Part shown: positions 1-8,243 of the stretch, piece after piece
Position numbering within the stretch: the stretch's first letter is position 1
Layout: each line of letters begins with the position of its first letter
Assembly: GCA_027621175.1 (NCBI GenBank)
Contig: JAQCCM010000009.1
Location: 1-54,639 of the forward strand
Source of the DNA: Bacteroidota bacterium
Lineage (GTDB): Bacteria > Bacteroidota > Bacteroidia > Flavobacteriales > Flavobacteriaceae
Length of the DNA stretch: 54,639 nt
Direction of reading: 5' to 3'
Made by a program: the position numbers and the translations under genes
Notes under the pieces: generated by a model
What the model was told of the DNA's origin: nothing
What the model saw: the letters and a program-made list of their open reading frames with translations, nothing else
Databases searched by the model: none

Positions 1-129
1 GATATGGCCGCAAAAGCCTACAAAAAGCAGTTTGATATAGACCTAACAGCTATTTTAGTGGCGACCCAAGCATACAGTAGTTCGGACTTTTTTGATGGAG
101 TAAGATTGGTTTTAGAATTCAAATTTTGA
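1..129 (+). CDS. Galactokinase-like protein, C-terminal end only (cut by window start)
   Basis: Reading frame 1 is open from the first base to a TGA at 127-129. Its first 23 residues closely match the C-terminus of the galK product encoded at 35654-36781 (KAYK-QFDI-LT-ILVAT is shared), so this is the end of a second galactokinase-type gene. After the conserved ILVAT the sequence diverges: the intact copy ends about 10 residues later, while this one has a 20-residue tail ending in VLEFKF. The tail is encoded by a sequence that recurs in degenerate form about 110 bp downstream, which suggests the original 3' end was replaced by recombination or repeat insertion. The upstream part of the gene is outside the window, so its integrity cannot be judged. 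Confidence 0.7.
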   Translation, partial: DMAAKAYKKQFDIDLTAILVATQAYSSSDFFDGVRLVLEFKF

Positions 130-345
130 TTTTAAAAACAAACCCACAACTTAATAGGTCGCGGGTTCGACTAGTGACCCAAACTTACGGGAGTTCGAAC
201 TTTATAAAAGAACTCAATTTAATTCTTGACGGAAATTTTGGGTAGAAAAAAAACAGCAACTTCATGAAATGTGGGTTAGTCTGTATACCAAACTTTTAGT
301 AGATTGAATTTTTTAAGTAGAATAATTGAAATTAAAAAAAACAGA
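57..345. repeat. Degenerate tandem repeat, about three units of roughly 110 bp
   Basis: Three related stretches can be aligned by eye. Anchor sequences are AGTTCG at 79-84, AGTTCG at 192-197 and AGATTG at 301-306, a period of 113 then 109 bp. Units 1 and 2 share ACCCAA, TAC, AGTTCG, ACTTT and a terminal AAATTTTG. Units 2 and 3 also share an upstream CAACTT and GGGTT. Unit 1 is read through by the galactokinase-like frame. In unit 2 the corresponding frame still reads TQTYGSSNF before a stop. I do not recognise the repeat family. Confidence 0.5.
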
Positions 346-484
346 TTTTATTTAACGAACCAAAAAAGGTTATCTTAAAATATCCCAAAAAATAGTTTAA
401 ATGTTCTTTTTTAAGTTGCATATGTTTTTCAAATTAAATGATATTAAATAGTTTATTATCTTGAAATTGAATAAGAAAAAACTA
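130..484. other. 355-bp intergenic region upstream of the sugar-acid operon
   Basis: No credible gene is present. The first two thirds hold repeat units 2 and 3. The rest (about 346-484) is strongly AT-rich and must contain the promoter of the downstream operon. I see no clear TTG/TAnnTTTG promoter pair; TATGTTTT at 420-427 is a one-mismatch -7 candidate without a convincing -33 box. Confidence 0.5.
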
Positions 485-2146
485 ATGTTTTCAAATAAAA
501 TATTAAGAATTCACTCTACAGATAATATAATAGTCGCATTGACAAATTTATCTAAAGGGGATATTGTTGAGTTGGACGGAGTTTCTTTTGCACTAGTGTC
601 TGACGTAAAAGCGAAGCATAAGTTTGCCATTCGTAACATTGCTATTGGCGAAGAAGTTTATATGTATGGAGTGATTGTTGGCAAGGCAAATAATAAAATT
701 CACAAAGGCGAAGTAATAACAAGGCAGAATATTATTCACGAAACAGAACCATATGTGGTTCCCAAAAAAAACATCAATAATAACTGGACTCCACCAAACC
801 TTACCCCTTTTTTAAAGAAACATTTTCTGGGCTATCAGCGTGATGATGGTCGTGTTGGAACAGAAAACAACTGGCTTGTAATTCCTTTGGTGTTTTGTCA
901 AAACAGGAACATAGAAACCCTTAAAGTAACCATGTTAAAAGGACTGGGATATGAAAACCAATCGAAACAAAGTTTTGATATTTCTCTACTAATAGACAAG
1001 TTTAATTCAGGTGCTTCCGAAGAGGAATTGTTAGAAGTAGACCTTATTAGTAAGAATGGGCATAAGGTGAAGAACCGAATCTTTCCAAATGTTGATGGTA
1101 TACATTTTCTTACACACGAAGGTGGCTGTGGTGGTTCAACTTCTGATGCGGTAACGCTTTGTAATTTGCTTGCAGGATACATTAACAATCCCAATGTAGC
1201 AGGTGCAACTATTTTGAGTTTAGGATGCCAACATGCACAAATGGACATACTTGAACGTCGGCTAAAATACATAGCTCCAGACTCAAAAAAGCCCGTGTAT
1301 TTTTTAGAGCAACAACAAAGCAGTTCAGAGACAGCATTTATATCCGAGGCTGTCAAAAAAACATTTGTTGGGCTTGTTGAAGCTAATAAAACATCAAGAG
1401 AACCAGCTCCGCTGAGTAAGCTTAGCATTGGCTTAGAATGTGGCGGTTCGGATGGCTTTTCTGGAATTTCCGCTAATCCAACTTTGGGTTATGTTTCTGA
1501 TTTGGTTGTTGGTTTGGGTGGTGCAGCCATCCTTTCTGAATTCCCCGAACTAAACGGAGTTGAACAAGAGCTTATAAACCGCTGTGTAGATGTAGATAAA
1601 GCGCAAAAATTTGCACATATAATGAAAGCGTACAACGATAAGGCTACTGCACTAGGGGCTGGCTTTTATGCTAATCCTTCACCAGGAAATATTAAAGATG
1701 GACTTATAACAGACGCCATCAAATCGGCGGGGGCTGCAAAAAAAGGAGGAACCTCACCAATAGTTGATGTTTTAGACTATACAGAACAGCTTACAAAGCC
1801 TGGTTTAAACCTTTTGTGTACGCCTGGAAATGATGTTGAATCTACAACCGGTCTTGCTGGCTCAGGAGCAAACATTATTTTGTTTACAACAGGGTTGGGA
1901 ACGCCTACAGGTAACCCTGCTGTACCCGTTATAAAAATATCATCAAATACTGCTGTTTTCAACAAAATGAATGACATCATTGATTTTAATGCAGGAGGCA
2001 TTATCGATGGTACGGAAACCGTCAAAAGCTGTGGCGAAGCACTTTTATCATACATTATAAAGGTAGCAAGTGGCGAGCTTGAAGTAAACGCACGGAGATT
2101 GGGTCAAAACGATTTTATTCCTTGGAAAAGAGGATTATCACTGTAA
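485..2146 (+). CDS. UxaA/altronate dehydratase-family sugar-acid dehydratase (predicted L-fuconate/L-galactonate dehydratase)
   Basis: This is a two-domain UxaA-family dehydratase of about 553 residues. An N-terminal SAF-like domain (about residues 1-85) is followed by the catalytic UxaA domain with the family motifs GYQRDDGRVGTEN, HEGGCGG, SLGCQ, GLECGGSDGFSG and TPGNDVESTTG; the Cys and His residues are the likely metal ligands. I place the start at ATG 485 because the family begins close to the IHSTDN-like motif; a TTG at 461 would add eight Lys/Asn-rich residues. It heads an operon whose other members catalyse the other steps of oxidative L-fucose breakdown, and no enolase-superfamily fuconate dehydratase is present. 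I therefore infer that it converts L-fuconate or L-galactonate to the 2-keto-3-deoxy acid. Altronate or galactarate are the alternative substrates. Confidence 0.85.
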   Translation: MFSNKILRIHSTDNIIVALTNLSKGDIVELDGVSFALVSDVKAKHKFAIRNIAIGEEVYMYGVIVGKANNKIHKGEVITRQNIIHETEPYVVPKKNINNNWTPPNLTPFLKKHFLGYQRDDGRVGTENNWLVIPLVFCQNRNIETLKVTMLKGLGYENQSKQSFDISLLIDKFNSGASEEELLEVDLISKNGHKVKNRIFPNVDGIHFLTHEGGCGGSTSDAVTLCNLLAGYINNPNVAGATILSLGCQHAQMDILERRLKYIAPDSKKPVYFLEQQQSSSETAFISEAVKKTFVGLVEANKTSREPAPLSKLSIGLECGGSDGFSGISANPTLGYVSDLVVGLGGAAILSEFPELNGVEQELINRCVDVDKAQKFAHIMKAYNDKATALGAGFYANPSPGNIKDGLITDAIKSAGAAKKGGTSPIVDVLDYTEQLTKPGLNLLCTPGNDVESTTGLAGSGANIILFTTGLGTPTGNPAVPVIKISSNTAVFNKMNDIIDFNAGGIIDGTETVKSCGEALLSYIIKVASGELEVNARRLGQNDFIPWKRGLSL

Positions 2147-2155
2147 CACATACAC

Positions 2156-2941
2156 ATGAAAACAAAATTTTCTCTAAAAAACAAAGGAGTTGTCCTCACT
2201 GGCGGAGGTAGCGGTATTGGAAGTGCCATTGCCACAACATTTGCCGCGCGTGGTGCCCACGTACACATTTTAGATTTGAATATGGAAGCCACAAATAAAA
2301 CAGTTTCAGAAATTAAAAAAGCTGGTTTTATTGCGAAAGGATTTAAGTGCAATGTCGCTGATTTCAATAGTGTTAACGACACTGTCAATCAAATTGCTCT
2401 ATCGTCTTCAATAGATATTTTAATAAATAATGCTGGCATAGCCCACGTGGGAAACATTGAAGATTGCACAGAGGAAGACTTAGATAAACTTTACGAAATC
2501 AACATCAAAGGCGTTTACAATTGTGCAAAGGCATGCATCTCAATTATGAAGGATAGTGGTGGTGGTGTTGTTTTAAATATGGCATCCATTGCGTCAACTG
2601 TGGGCATTTCCGACAGATTTGCCTACTCCATGAGCAAAGGTGCTGTACTTACTATGACCTATTCTATTGCAAAGGATTATATTGACCACAACATACGTTG
2701 TAACTGTATATCTCCAGCTCGTGTTCACACTTCTTTTGTAGATGGATTTATTAAGAAAAACTATCCCGGAAATGAAACGGAAATGTTTGAAAAACTTTCA
2801 AAAACCCAGCCTATAGGTCGAATGGGAAAATCCCAAGAAGTTGCTGATCTAGCATTGTTTTTATGCTCAGATGAAGCTAGCTTTATTACAGGTTCTAACT
2901 ACGGTATTGATGGGGGATATATAACATTAAACTCAAAATAA
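2156..2941 (+). CDS. SDR oxidoreductase, predicted 2-keto-3-deoxy-L-fuconate dehydrogenase
   Basis: A classical short-chain dehydrogenase of 261 residues. It has the N-terminal dinucleotide motif TGGGSGIG, NNAG near residue 92, the catalytic serine in ASIAS and the intact Y-S-M-S-K (YxxxK) motif, and a C-terminal GSNYGIDGGY typical of the family. It starts nine bases after the dehydratase stop. Placed between a sugar-acid dehydratase and an FAH hydrolase, it most likely oxidises the 2-keto-3-deoxy acid at C4 to the 2,4-diketo acid with NAD. It could instead be the first sugar dehydrogenase of the pathway, but the second SDR of the operon sits next to the lactonase and mutarotase and fits that role better. 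Confidence 0.82.
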   Translation: MKTKFSLKNKGVVLTGGGSGIGSAIATTFAARGAHVHILDLNMEATNKTVSEIKKAGFIAKGFKCNVADFNSVNDTVNQIALSSSIDILINNAGIAHVGNIEDCTEEDLDKLYEINIKGVYNCAKACISIMKDSGGGVVLNMASIASTVGISDRFAYSMSKGAVLTMTYSIAKDYIDHNIRCNCISPARVHTSFVDGFIKKNYPGNETEMFEKLSKTQPIGRMGKSQEVADLALFLCSDEASFITGSNYGIDGGYITLNSK

Positions 2942-2948
2942 ATACAAT

Positions 2949-3803
2949 ATGAAACTTATTCGATTTGGAGCAATCAATGAAGAAAAACCAGGTGTATTAC
3001 TAGCAGATGGCACTAAGCTAGATGTTTCTGCATTTGTAAAAGATTATGACGGAGCATTTTTTGGATCTAATGGCATTGACAACCTAAGAGTATGGTTGGA
3101 TAATAACCACGAAAACTGTCCAAAAGCAGGAGATGATGTTCGACTTGGACCACCTATGTCTCGACCATCCAAAATAGTGTGTGTCGGACTTAACTATGCC
3201 AAGCATGCTGCTGAAAGTGGTATGGATATTCCGGAAGAACCCGTACTGTTCTTTAAGGCAAGCTCGGCTATTGTTGGCCCAAATGATCCCATTATCATTC
3301 CAAAAAACAGTCAAAAGACAGATTGGGAGGTAGAATTGGCTGTGGTGATTGGTAAGAAGGCATCTTATGTAACAGAAGCAGATGCATTAAACCACGTTGC
3401 AGGTTATGTGCTGCATAATGATGTTAGTGAACGTGCCTTTCAACTAGAACGTTCCGGTCAATGGGTAAAAGGAAAAAGCTGCGATACCTTTGCGCCCATT
3501 GGTCCTTTTATTGCTACACCAGATGAAATTGGTGACCCTAATAACCTAAATCTTTGGTTGAAACTCAATGGTGAGGAAATGCAAAATAGCAACACGTCTG
3601 ACTTTATCTTTAATATCCAACATGTTGTGAGCTATATAAGTCAATTCATGACCTTACTTCCTGGAGATATTATTTCTACTGGAACACCCTTCGGTGTCGG
3701 ATTGGGGCTTACCCCGCCTCGATATTTAAAAGAGGGTGATGTGGTTGAATTAGGTATTGAAGGTTTAGGGGTTTCAAAACAAACGTGTATCGCATACAAA
3801 TGA
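2949..3803 (+). CDS. Fumarylacetoacetate hydrolase-family protein, predicted 2,4-diketo-3-deoxy-L-fuconate hydrolase
   Basis: 284 residues. A short N-terminal FAH domain is followed by the catalytic domain. CVGLNYAKHAAE carries the active-site His, DWEVELAVVIG the metal-binding acidic residues, and NDVSER and GDIISTGTP are further family signatures. FAH proteins in L-fucose and L-rhamnose oxidative operons hydrolyse the C3-C4 bond of the 2,4-diketo acid, giving pyruvate and L-lactate (or L-glycerate if the parent sugar is L-galactose). The gene lies seven bases after the SDR, and its TGA overlaps the ATG of the lactonase in an ATGA junction, which indicates translational coupling. Substrate is inferred from context. 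Confidence 0.85.
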   Translation: MKLIRFGAINEEKPGVLLADGTKLDVSAFVKDYDGAFFGSNGIDNLRVWLDNNHENCPKAGDDVRLGPPMSRPSKIVCVGLNYAKHAAESGMDIPEEPVLFFKASSAIVGPNDPIIIPKNSQKTDWEVELAVVIGKKASYVTEADALNHVAGYVLHNDVSERAFQLERSGQWVKGKSCDTFAPIGPFIATPDEIGDPNNLNLWLKLNGEEMQNSNTSDFIFNIQHVVSYISQFMTLLPGDIISTGTPFGVGLGLTPPRYLKEGDVVELGIEGLGVSKQTCIAYK

Positions 3804-4624
3804 TTATAGATAGCCATCAACATTTTTGGAAGTATAATCCGGTCAGAGATGCCTGGATAGATGATACTATGGAAGTTATTCGCAAAGATTTTCTTCCAAA
3901 AGATCTCAAACCTATACTTGAAAAAAATGGTGTTGGTGGATGTATCGCAGTTCAAGCGGACCAGTCAGAAGAAGAAACAAACTTCTTGTTGGAATGCGCA
4001 AGGCAAAACCCATTCATCAAAGGAGTAGTTGGCTGGGTAGATTTGACAGATGAGCAATTAGAAAGCCGACTGGCGCATTTTGCTAGCGATCCCCTGTTCA
4101 AAGGGGTGCGCCATATTGTACAAGCCGAAAAAGAAGACTATTTACTTCGCGAGGATGTTCAAAAGGGTATCAGCAAACTTGCGAAGCATAAGCTAACTTT
4201 TGATATACTTATTTTTCCGCATCAACTACCTGCAGCTATTCAAATGGTTGAAAAATTTCCCGAACAACAATTTATTTTGGATCACATTGCCAAACCAAAT
4301 ATTTCAGCTCCGATGAACAATATATGGAAAGACCAGATAACGGCTTTATCCAAATGTAAAAATGTGAGTTGTAAGCTCTCGGGAATGGTTACCGAAACCG
4401 AGAACTTTGTGTTTTCAGATGAAGTCTTTACGCCATTTATGGATCATGTCTTTACTTCATTTGGCGCCAACCGCGTTCTGTTTGGTTCTGACTGGCCCGT
4501 TTGCTTACTGGCAGCTGACTACACCAAGGTGTTCGCGCTTATTAATGATTATCTTGAGCAGCATTCTGCCAAAACTAAAGCGCAAGTTTTGGGAATTAAT
4601 GCCATTAATATATATAATCTGTAA
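3800..4624 (+). CDS. Amidohydrolase-2 family lactonase (predicted L-fuconolactonase)
   Basis: 274 residues from ATG 3800. This start gives the canonical N-terminus MIIDSHQHFW and an ATGA overlap with the preceding stop; the frame extends only five codons further upstream. Motifs of the COG3618 lactonase family are all present: D-x-H-x-H-x-W at the N-terminus, LDHIAKP in the middle, and FGSDWPV near residue 230, the metal and catalytic sites of the TIM barrel. The family opens sugar 1,4- and 1,5-lactones made by sugar dehydrogenases. In this operon the substrate should be L-fucono- or L-galactonolactone, yielding the acid used by the UxaA-type dehydratase. Confidence 0.87.
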   Translation: MIIDSHQHFWKYNPVRDAWIDDTMEVIRKDFLPKDLKPILEKNGVGGCIAVQADQSEEETNFLLECARQNPFIKGVVGWVDLTDEQLESRLAHFASDPLFKGVRHIVQAEKEDYLLREDVQKGISKLAKHKLTFDILIFPHQLPAAIQMVEKFPEQQFILDHIAKPNISAPMNNIWKDQITALSKCKNVSCKLSGMVTETENFVFSDEVFTPFMDHVFTSFGANRVLFGSDWPVCLLAADYTKVFALINDYLEQHSAKTKAQVLGINAINIYNL

Positions 4625-4625
4625 G

Positions 4626-5414
4626 ATGGATTTAGGGTTAAAAAACAAAGTTATTATCGTAACAGGTGGTTCAAAGGGAATTGGAGCGGGTATTGTTTCC
4701 TTATTGGCAGAAGAAGGGGCAATTCCTATTATTGTTGGAAGAAATAAGCCAAACATAGATCAAGCAATTGAAATCTATAAGGAAAAAGGATTTAAAGTGG
4801 GCTATGCCTATGCAGAGCTCACCAAACCCGAGCAATGCGAAGCCGCTGTAAAGTTAGTTTTACGTAAACACGGTCGTATTGATGGACTTGTCAATAATGC
4901 AGGAGTAAATGATGGAGTTGGACTGGAGCATGGGAATTATAATGATTTTATGGAGTCTATCAAACGTAACCTAGCACACTATTATTTGATGGCACAATTG
5001 GTGCTTCCGGAGCTTAAAAAAAACAAGGGGGCTATCGTTAATATTGGCTCTAAAACGGCTGATACTGGTCAAGGGAGTACTTCGGGCTATGCAGCTTCCA
5101 ATGGGGGCCGCAATGCCCTCACAAGAGAATGGGCGGTCGAACTATTGCCTTATGCCATTCGTGTGAACTGTGTTGTCGTAGCTGAATGCTTTACGCCACT
5201 CTATGAAAAATGGATAAATACTTTTGACGATCCAAAAGAAAAGCTGAAATCAATAACACAAAAAATCCCACTAGAGAAACGCATGACTACTGCTATTGAA
5301 ATCGCCAATACAGTTGCCTTTTTACTTTCGTCGCGTTCAAGCCACACTACGGGTCAATTGGTTTATGTAGATGGTGGGTATACGCATTTGGATAGGGCTA
5401 TAAATAAAGAATAA
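4626..5414 (+). CDS. SDR oxidoreductase, predicted L-fucose/L-galactose 1-dehydrogenase (YxxxN active site)
   Basis: 262 residues from ATG 4626, one base after the lactonase stop. A much longer frame overlapping the lactonase exists but has no support. The cofactor motif TGGSKGIG, LVNNAG, the Ser of NIGSK and a C-terminal YVDGGY are normal SDR features. The catalytic motif reads Y155-A-A-S-N159: the lysine of YxxxK is replaced by Asn (codon AAT, 5100-5102). The rest of the protein is well preserved, so this looks like a subfamily feature rather than decay, although I cannot confirm that by alignment. Its place between lactonase and mutarotase suggests it oxidises the aldose to the lactone with NAD(P). 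Confidence 0.8.
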   Translation: MDLGLKNKVIIVTGGSKGIGAGIVSLLAEEGAIPIIVGRNKPNIDQAIEIYKEKGFKVGYAYAELTKPEQCEAAVKLVLRKHGRIDGLVNNAGVNDGVGLEHGNYNDFMESIKRNLAHYYLMAQLVLPELKKNKGAIVNIGSKTADTGQGSTSGYAASNGGRNALTREWAVELLPYAIRVNCVVVAECFTPLYEKWINTFDDPKEKLKSITQKIPLEKRMTTAIEIANTVAFLLSSRSSHTTGQLVYVDGGYTHLDRAINKE

Positions 5415-5767
5415 TGACTGTTGAACTGCATAAATATTGTTTGGCCTTGGACCTCAAAGATGATCCTGAAAAGATTGATACCTATATAAAGTACCATAAG
5501 CAGGTATGGCCAGAAATCAACCAAAGCATCAAAGCGTCGGGTATTCAAAATGCAGAAATATATCACACAAGCAACAGACTTTTTATGATTCTTGAAGTTG
5601 ACGATACATTTTCTTTTGAGAAAAAAGCAAGTATGGATGCGGATAATCCAAAAGTTCAAGAATGGGAAACCCTAATGTGGAAATTTCAACAAGCTTTACC
5701 CAACACACCAGAAGGTACCAAATGGGTCTTGATGGAAAAAATTTATGATTTAAATAGACGCAAATGA
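5414..5767 (+). CDS. RhaM-type sugar mutarotase (L-fucose/L-rhamnose mutarotase family)
   Basis: 117 residues, the usual size of the COG3254 ferredoxin-like mutarotases. The signature KYHKQVWPEI is visible at residues 26-35, with His28 as the likely catalytic base; NAEIYHTSNRLFMILE and a C-terminal W-x-x-M-E-K-I-Y-D complete the family pattern. It would interconvert alpha and beta anomers of the imported hexose so the 1-dehydrogenase receives its preferred form. Its ATG overlaps the stop of the SDR gene (TAATG), and its own TGA overlaps the next ATG, so the three genes are translationally coupled. Pathway context argues for L-fucose or L-galactose rather than rhamnose. Confidence 0.83.
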   Translation: MTVELHKYCLALDLKDDPEKIDTYIKYHKQVWPEINQSIKASGIQNAEIYHTSNRLFMILEVDDTFSFEKKASMDADNPKVQEWETLMWKFQQALPNTPEGTKWVLMEKIYDLNRRK

Positions 5768-6921
5768 AACAAGATGTAAATTATAAGTATCCATCTGTAG
5801 CTGATTTAAGAGCACGTGCCAAATGTAAAATACCAAAGTTTGCTTTTGAATACTTGGATGGGGGTTGTAATGATGACGTAAACCTTAAAAAGAATACTGA
5901 TCGGATTCGAGACATTGAACTCAAGCCCAAGTATTTGGTTGACTATACCCCACCTAGTTTAAAAACCGAACTTTTTGGACATACGTATGATGCGCCCTTT
6001 GGTATTTCACCTGTTGGTTTGCAAGGCTTAATGTGGCCAAAATCTCCAGAAATTTTAGCCAAAGCAGCTTTTGAACACAACATTCCTTTTGTATTAAGCA
6101 CTGTCACCACGGCAAGTATTGAAAAAATTGCTGAAATTACAGAAGGCAAGGCATGGTTTCAGCTTTATCACCCAGCAGAAGAACGGGTTACCAAAGATAT
6201 TTTAAAGCGAGCGGAAACAGCCGAATGTCCTGTGCTTGTCATCCTTGCTGATGTACCCTCTTTTGGCTATCGCCCAAGGGATATTAGAAATGGTTTGTCT
6301 ATGCCTCCTAAAATGACAATGACCAACATCATGAATGCAGCCAAAAGACCGCATTGGTCATTACAAACGCTAATTAACGGACAACCCAGCTTTGAAATAC
6401 TTAAACCTTATATGCCCAAAAACTTAAACTTAAGTGAATTGGCAAAGTTTATGGATGCTACTTTTTCTGGCCGTTTGAATGAGGAAAAAATCAAAAAAAT
6501 TCGTGATATGTGGAAAGGAAAGCTTGTGCTCAAAGGAGCTGAATCAGTACATGATGTCGAAAAATCTTATCAGTTAGGCTTGGACGGGGTTATTGTATCA
6601 AACCATGGCGGCAGACAGGTAGATGTTGGTCAAGCTACTATTGACGCATTAAAAACCATAGCACCCCTTTATAAAGGAAAACTAACCGTCATGATGGATA
6701 GCGGCATACGCGGTGGTGCAGATGTGGCGCGTGTTATGGCTAGTGGTGCTGACTTTAGCTTTATGGGGCGCACCTTTATGTACGGCGTGTCCGCACTTGG
6801 TAAAAAAGGTGGAAACCATACGATCAGCATGCTTAAACAGCAACTAACTCAAGTCATGGAGCAAATGAGTTGTGCTGAAATCCCTGATTTACAAAGTAAA
6901 CTCATTCAAAAGAATGACTAA
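5764..6921 (+). CDS. FMN-dependent alpha-hydroxy acid dehydrogenase (L-lactate dehydrogenase family)
   Basis: 385 residues. The hallmark active-site sequence SNHGGRQVD, with His as base and Arg for the substrate carboxylate, is present near residue 280. An N-terminal FAFEYLDGG and a C-terminal DSGIRGGADVARVMASGA for FMN phosphate binding are also there. Members oxidise L-2-hydroxy acids and pass electrons to quinone or cytochrome. Within this operon it would remove the three-carbon product of the FAH hydrolase: L-lactate to pyruvate if L-fucose is the substrate, L-glycerate to hydroxypyruvate if L-galactose is. It starts in an ATGA overlap with the mutarotase gene. Confidence 0.87.
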   Translation: MKQDVNYKYPSVADLRARAKCKIPKFAFEYLDGGCNDDVNLKKNTDRIRDIELKPKYLVDYTPPSLKTELFGHTYDAPFGISPVGLQGLMWPKSPEILAKAAFEHNIPFVLSTVTTASIEKIAEITEGKAWFQLYHPAEERVTKDILKRAETAECPVLVILADVPSFGYRPRDIRNGLSMPPKMTMTNIMNAAKRPHWSLQTLINGQPSFEILKPYMPKNLNLSELAKFMDATFSGRLNEEKIKKIRDMWKGKLVLKGAESVHDVEKSYQLGLDGVIVSNHGGRQVDVGQATIDALKTIAPLYKGKLTVMMDSGIRGGADVARVMASGADFSFMGRTFMYGVSALGKKGGNHTISMLKQQLTQVMEQMSCAEIPDLQSKLIQKND

Positions 6922-6932
6922 TAACATATTTT

Positions 6933-8228
6933 ATGAAAGCATCCAATACGATTCCCGTTGTACCCAAAAAAGTACTTATTCCATTCATCCTGCTAACCTC
7001 ACTGTTTGCCCTATGGGGCTTTGCCAATGCGGTAACCGACCCGATGGTTCAGGCATTTAAAAAGGTACTAGAGTTATCAAATTCACAAGCAGCTTGGGTA
7101 CAAATGGCATTTTATGGTGGGTATTTTTGCATGGCACTTCCCGCAGCTTTGTTTATGCGAAAATACTCCTATAAAGCTGGAATTTTAATTGGCCTGGCTT
7201 TATATGCCACAGGTGCCCTTCTTTTTTATCCTGCAGCCATTACAGAAGAATTCTGGTTTTTCTGCATGGGGCTATATATATTGACCTTTGGACTGGCGTT
7301 TTTAGAAACTGCTGCAAATCCTTATGCCTTAGCTATGGGTGCAAAAGAAACAGCAACCCAACGGCTTAACCTAGCGCAAGCCTTTAACCCTGTTGGTTTA
7401 ATTCTTGGGCTTTTTGTTGCGCAACAATATGTGTTGAAAAAACTTCAATCTGATGATATTGCTGATTTTAGCGTATTGGACGAAGTTTCCAAGACATTAA
7501 TCAAGTCAACTGATTTGATGGTAATCCGAGATCCCTATGTGATTTTAGGATTGGTTATTTTAGGAGTTTTGGTTTTGTTTTCAGTAAGTAAAATGCCCCA
7601 TTCCAAAGCTGAAGACGTGCATGGCAATATTGGAAATACATTCACAAAACTCTTCAGGAATAAAACCTATAGCCAAGGGGTATTGGCGCAAATTTTTTAC
7701 GTTGGAGCACAAATCATGTGTTGGACCTATATTTATCAATACGCCGAAGGAATTGGCATGGATAGTGTAACAGCTGGATATTATCAAATGGCTGCGTTTG
7801 TTCTCTTCACTGTAGGACGTGCTTTTGGAACCTACTTGCTACGATTTGTCAATGCTGGTAAATTATTGATGTTGTTTGCCCTATTTGCCATTGGCTGTAC
7901 ATTGGGTGTTGTTGTGATCAACAATGTCGTGGGGCTTTATTGTTTGGTTGGCGTATCGTTTTTTATGTCTTTGATGTTTCCAACCATTTACGGAATCGCG
8001 CTCGGAAAACTAACCGAAGACGAAAGCAAAATTGGCTCTGCTGGGTTGGTAATGGCTATTGTTGGCGGTGCACTGATGCCAAAACTTCAAGGAATGATTA
8101 TTGACATAGGCGGTTATGCTGTTAATGACGTCAGTATTATCGGGATTTCTGAAATCAATCTTTCATTTTTATTACCTGTCTTGTGTTTTGCTTTTATCGC
8201 AATATACGGACGTAATAATCACAACTAA
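6933..8228 (+). CDS. fucP: FucP-like MFS sugar:proton symporter
   Basis: 431 residues, almost entirely hydrophobic, with about twelve predicted membrane spans. The N-terminal LTSLFALWGFANAVTDPM, followed by QAAWVQMAFYGGYF and LETAANPYA, are typical of the FHS/FucP branch of the major facilitator superfamily, which imports L-fucose and related hexoses with protons across the inner membrane. It lies 11 bases downstream of the hydroxyacid dehydrogenase and is the only inner-membrane sugar transporter in the locus. It should deliver the monosaccharide released in the periplasm by GH29 and sulfatases. D-galactose and L-galactose are alternative substrates. Confidence 0.85.
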   Translation: MKASNTIPVVPKKVLIPFILLTSLFALWGFANAVTDPMVQAFKKVLELSNSQAAWVQMAFYGGYFCMALPAALFMRKYSYKAGILIGLALYATGALLFYPAAITEEFWFFCMGLYILTFGLAFLETAANPYALAMGAKETATQRLNLAQAFNPVGLILGLFVAQQYVLKKLQSDDIADFSVLDEVSKTLIKSTDLMVIRDPYVILGLVILGVLVLFSVSKMPHSKAEDVHGNIGNTFTKLFRNKTYSQGVLAQIFYVGAQIMCWTYIYQYAEGIGMDSVTAGYYQMAAFVLFTVGRAFGTYLLRFVNAGKLLMLFALFAIGCTLGVVVINNVVGLYCLVGVSFFMSLMFPTIYGIALGKLTEDESKIGSAGLVMAIVGGALMPKLQGMIIDIGGYAVNDVSIIGISEINLSFLLPVLCFAFIAIYGRNNHN

Positions 8229-8243
8229 AATCTAAACAACACT

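Noticed and set aside
161-182. tRNA T-arm-like sequence (GGGTTCGACT)
   Set aside because: No acceptor or anticodon arms can be folded around it; it belongs to the degenerate repeat unit.
898-1428. Long antisense open frame inside the sugar-acid dehydratase gene
   Set aside because: It is the complement of a well-conserved coding region, has no recognisable motif or start context, and is typical of shadow frames here.
4407-4625. Upstream extension of the second SDR frame into the lactonase gene
   Set aside because: The added 73 residues are out-of-frame lactonase sequence; the normal SDR start is ATG 4626.
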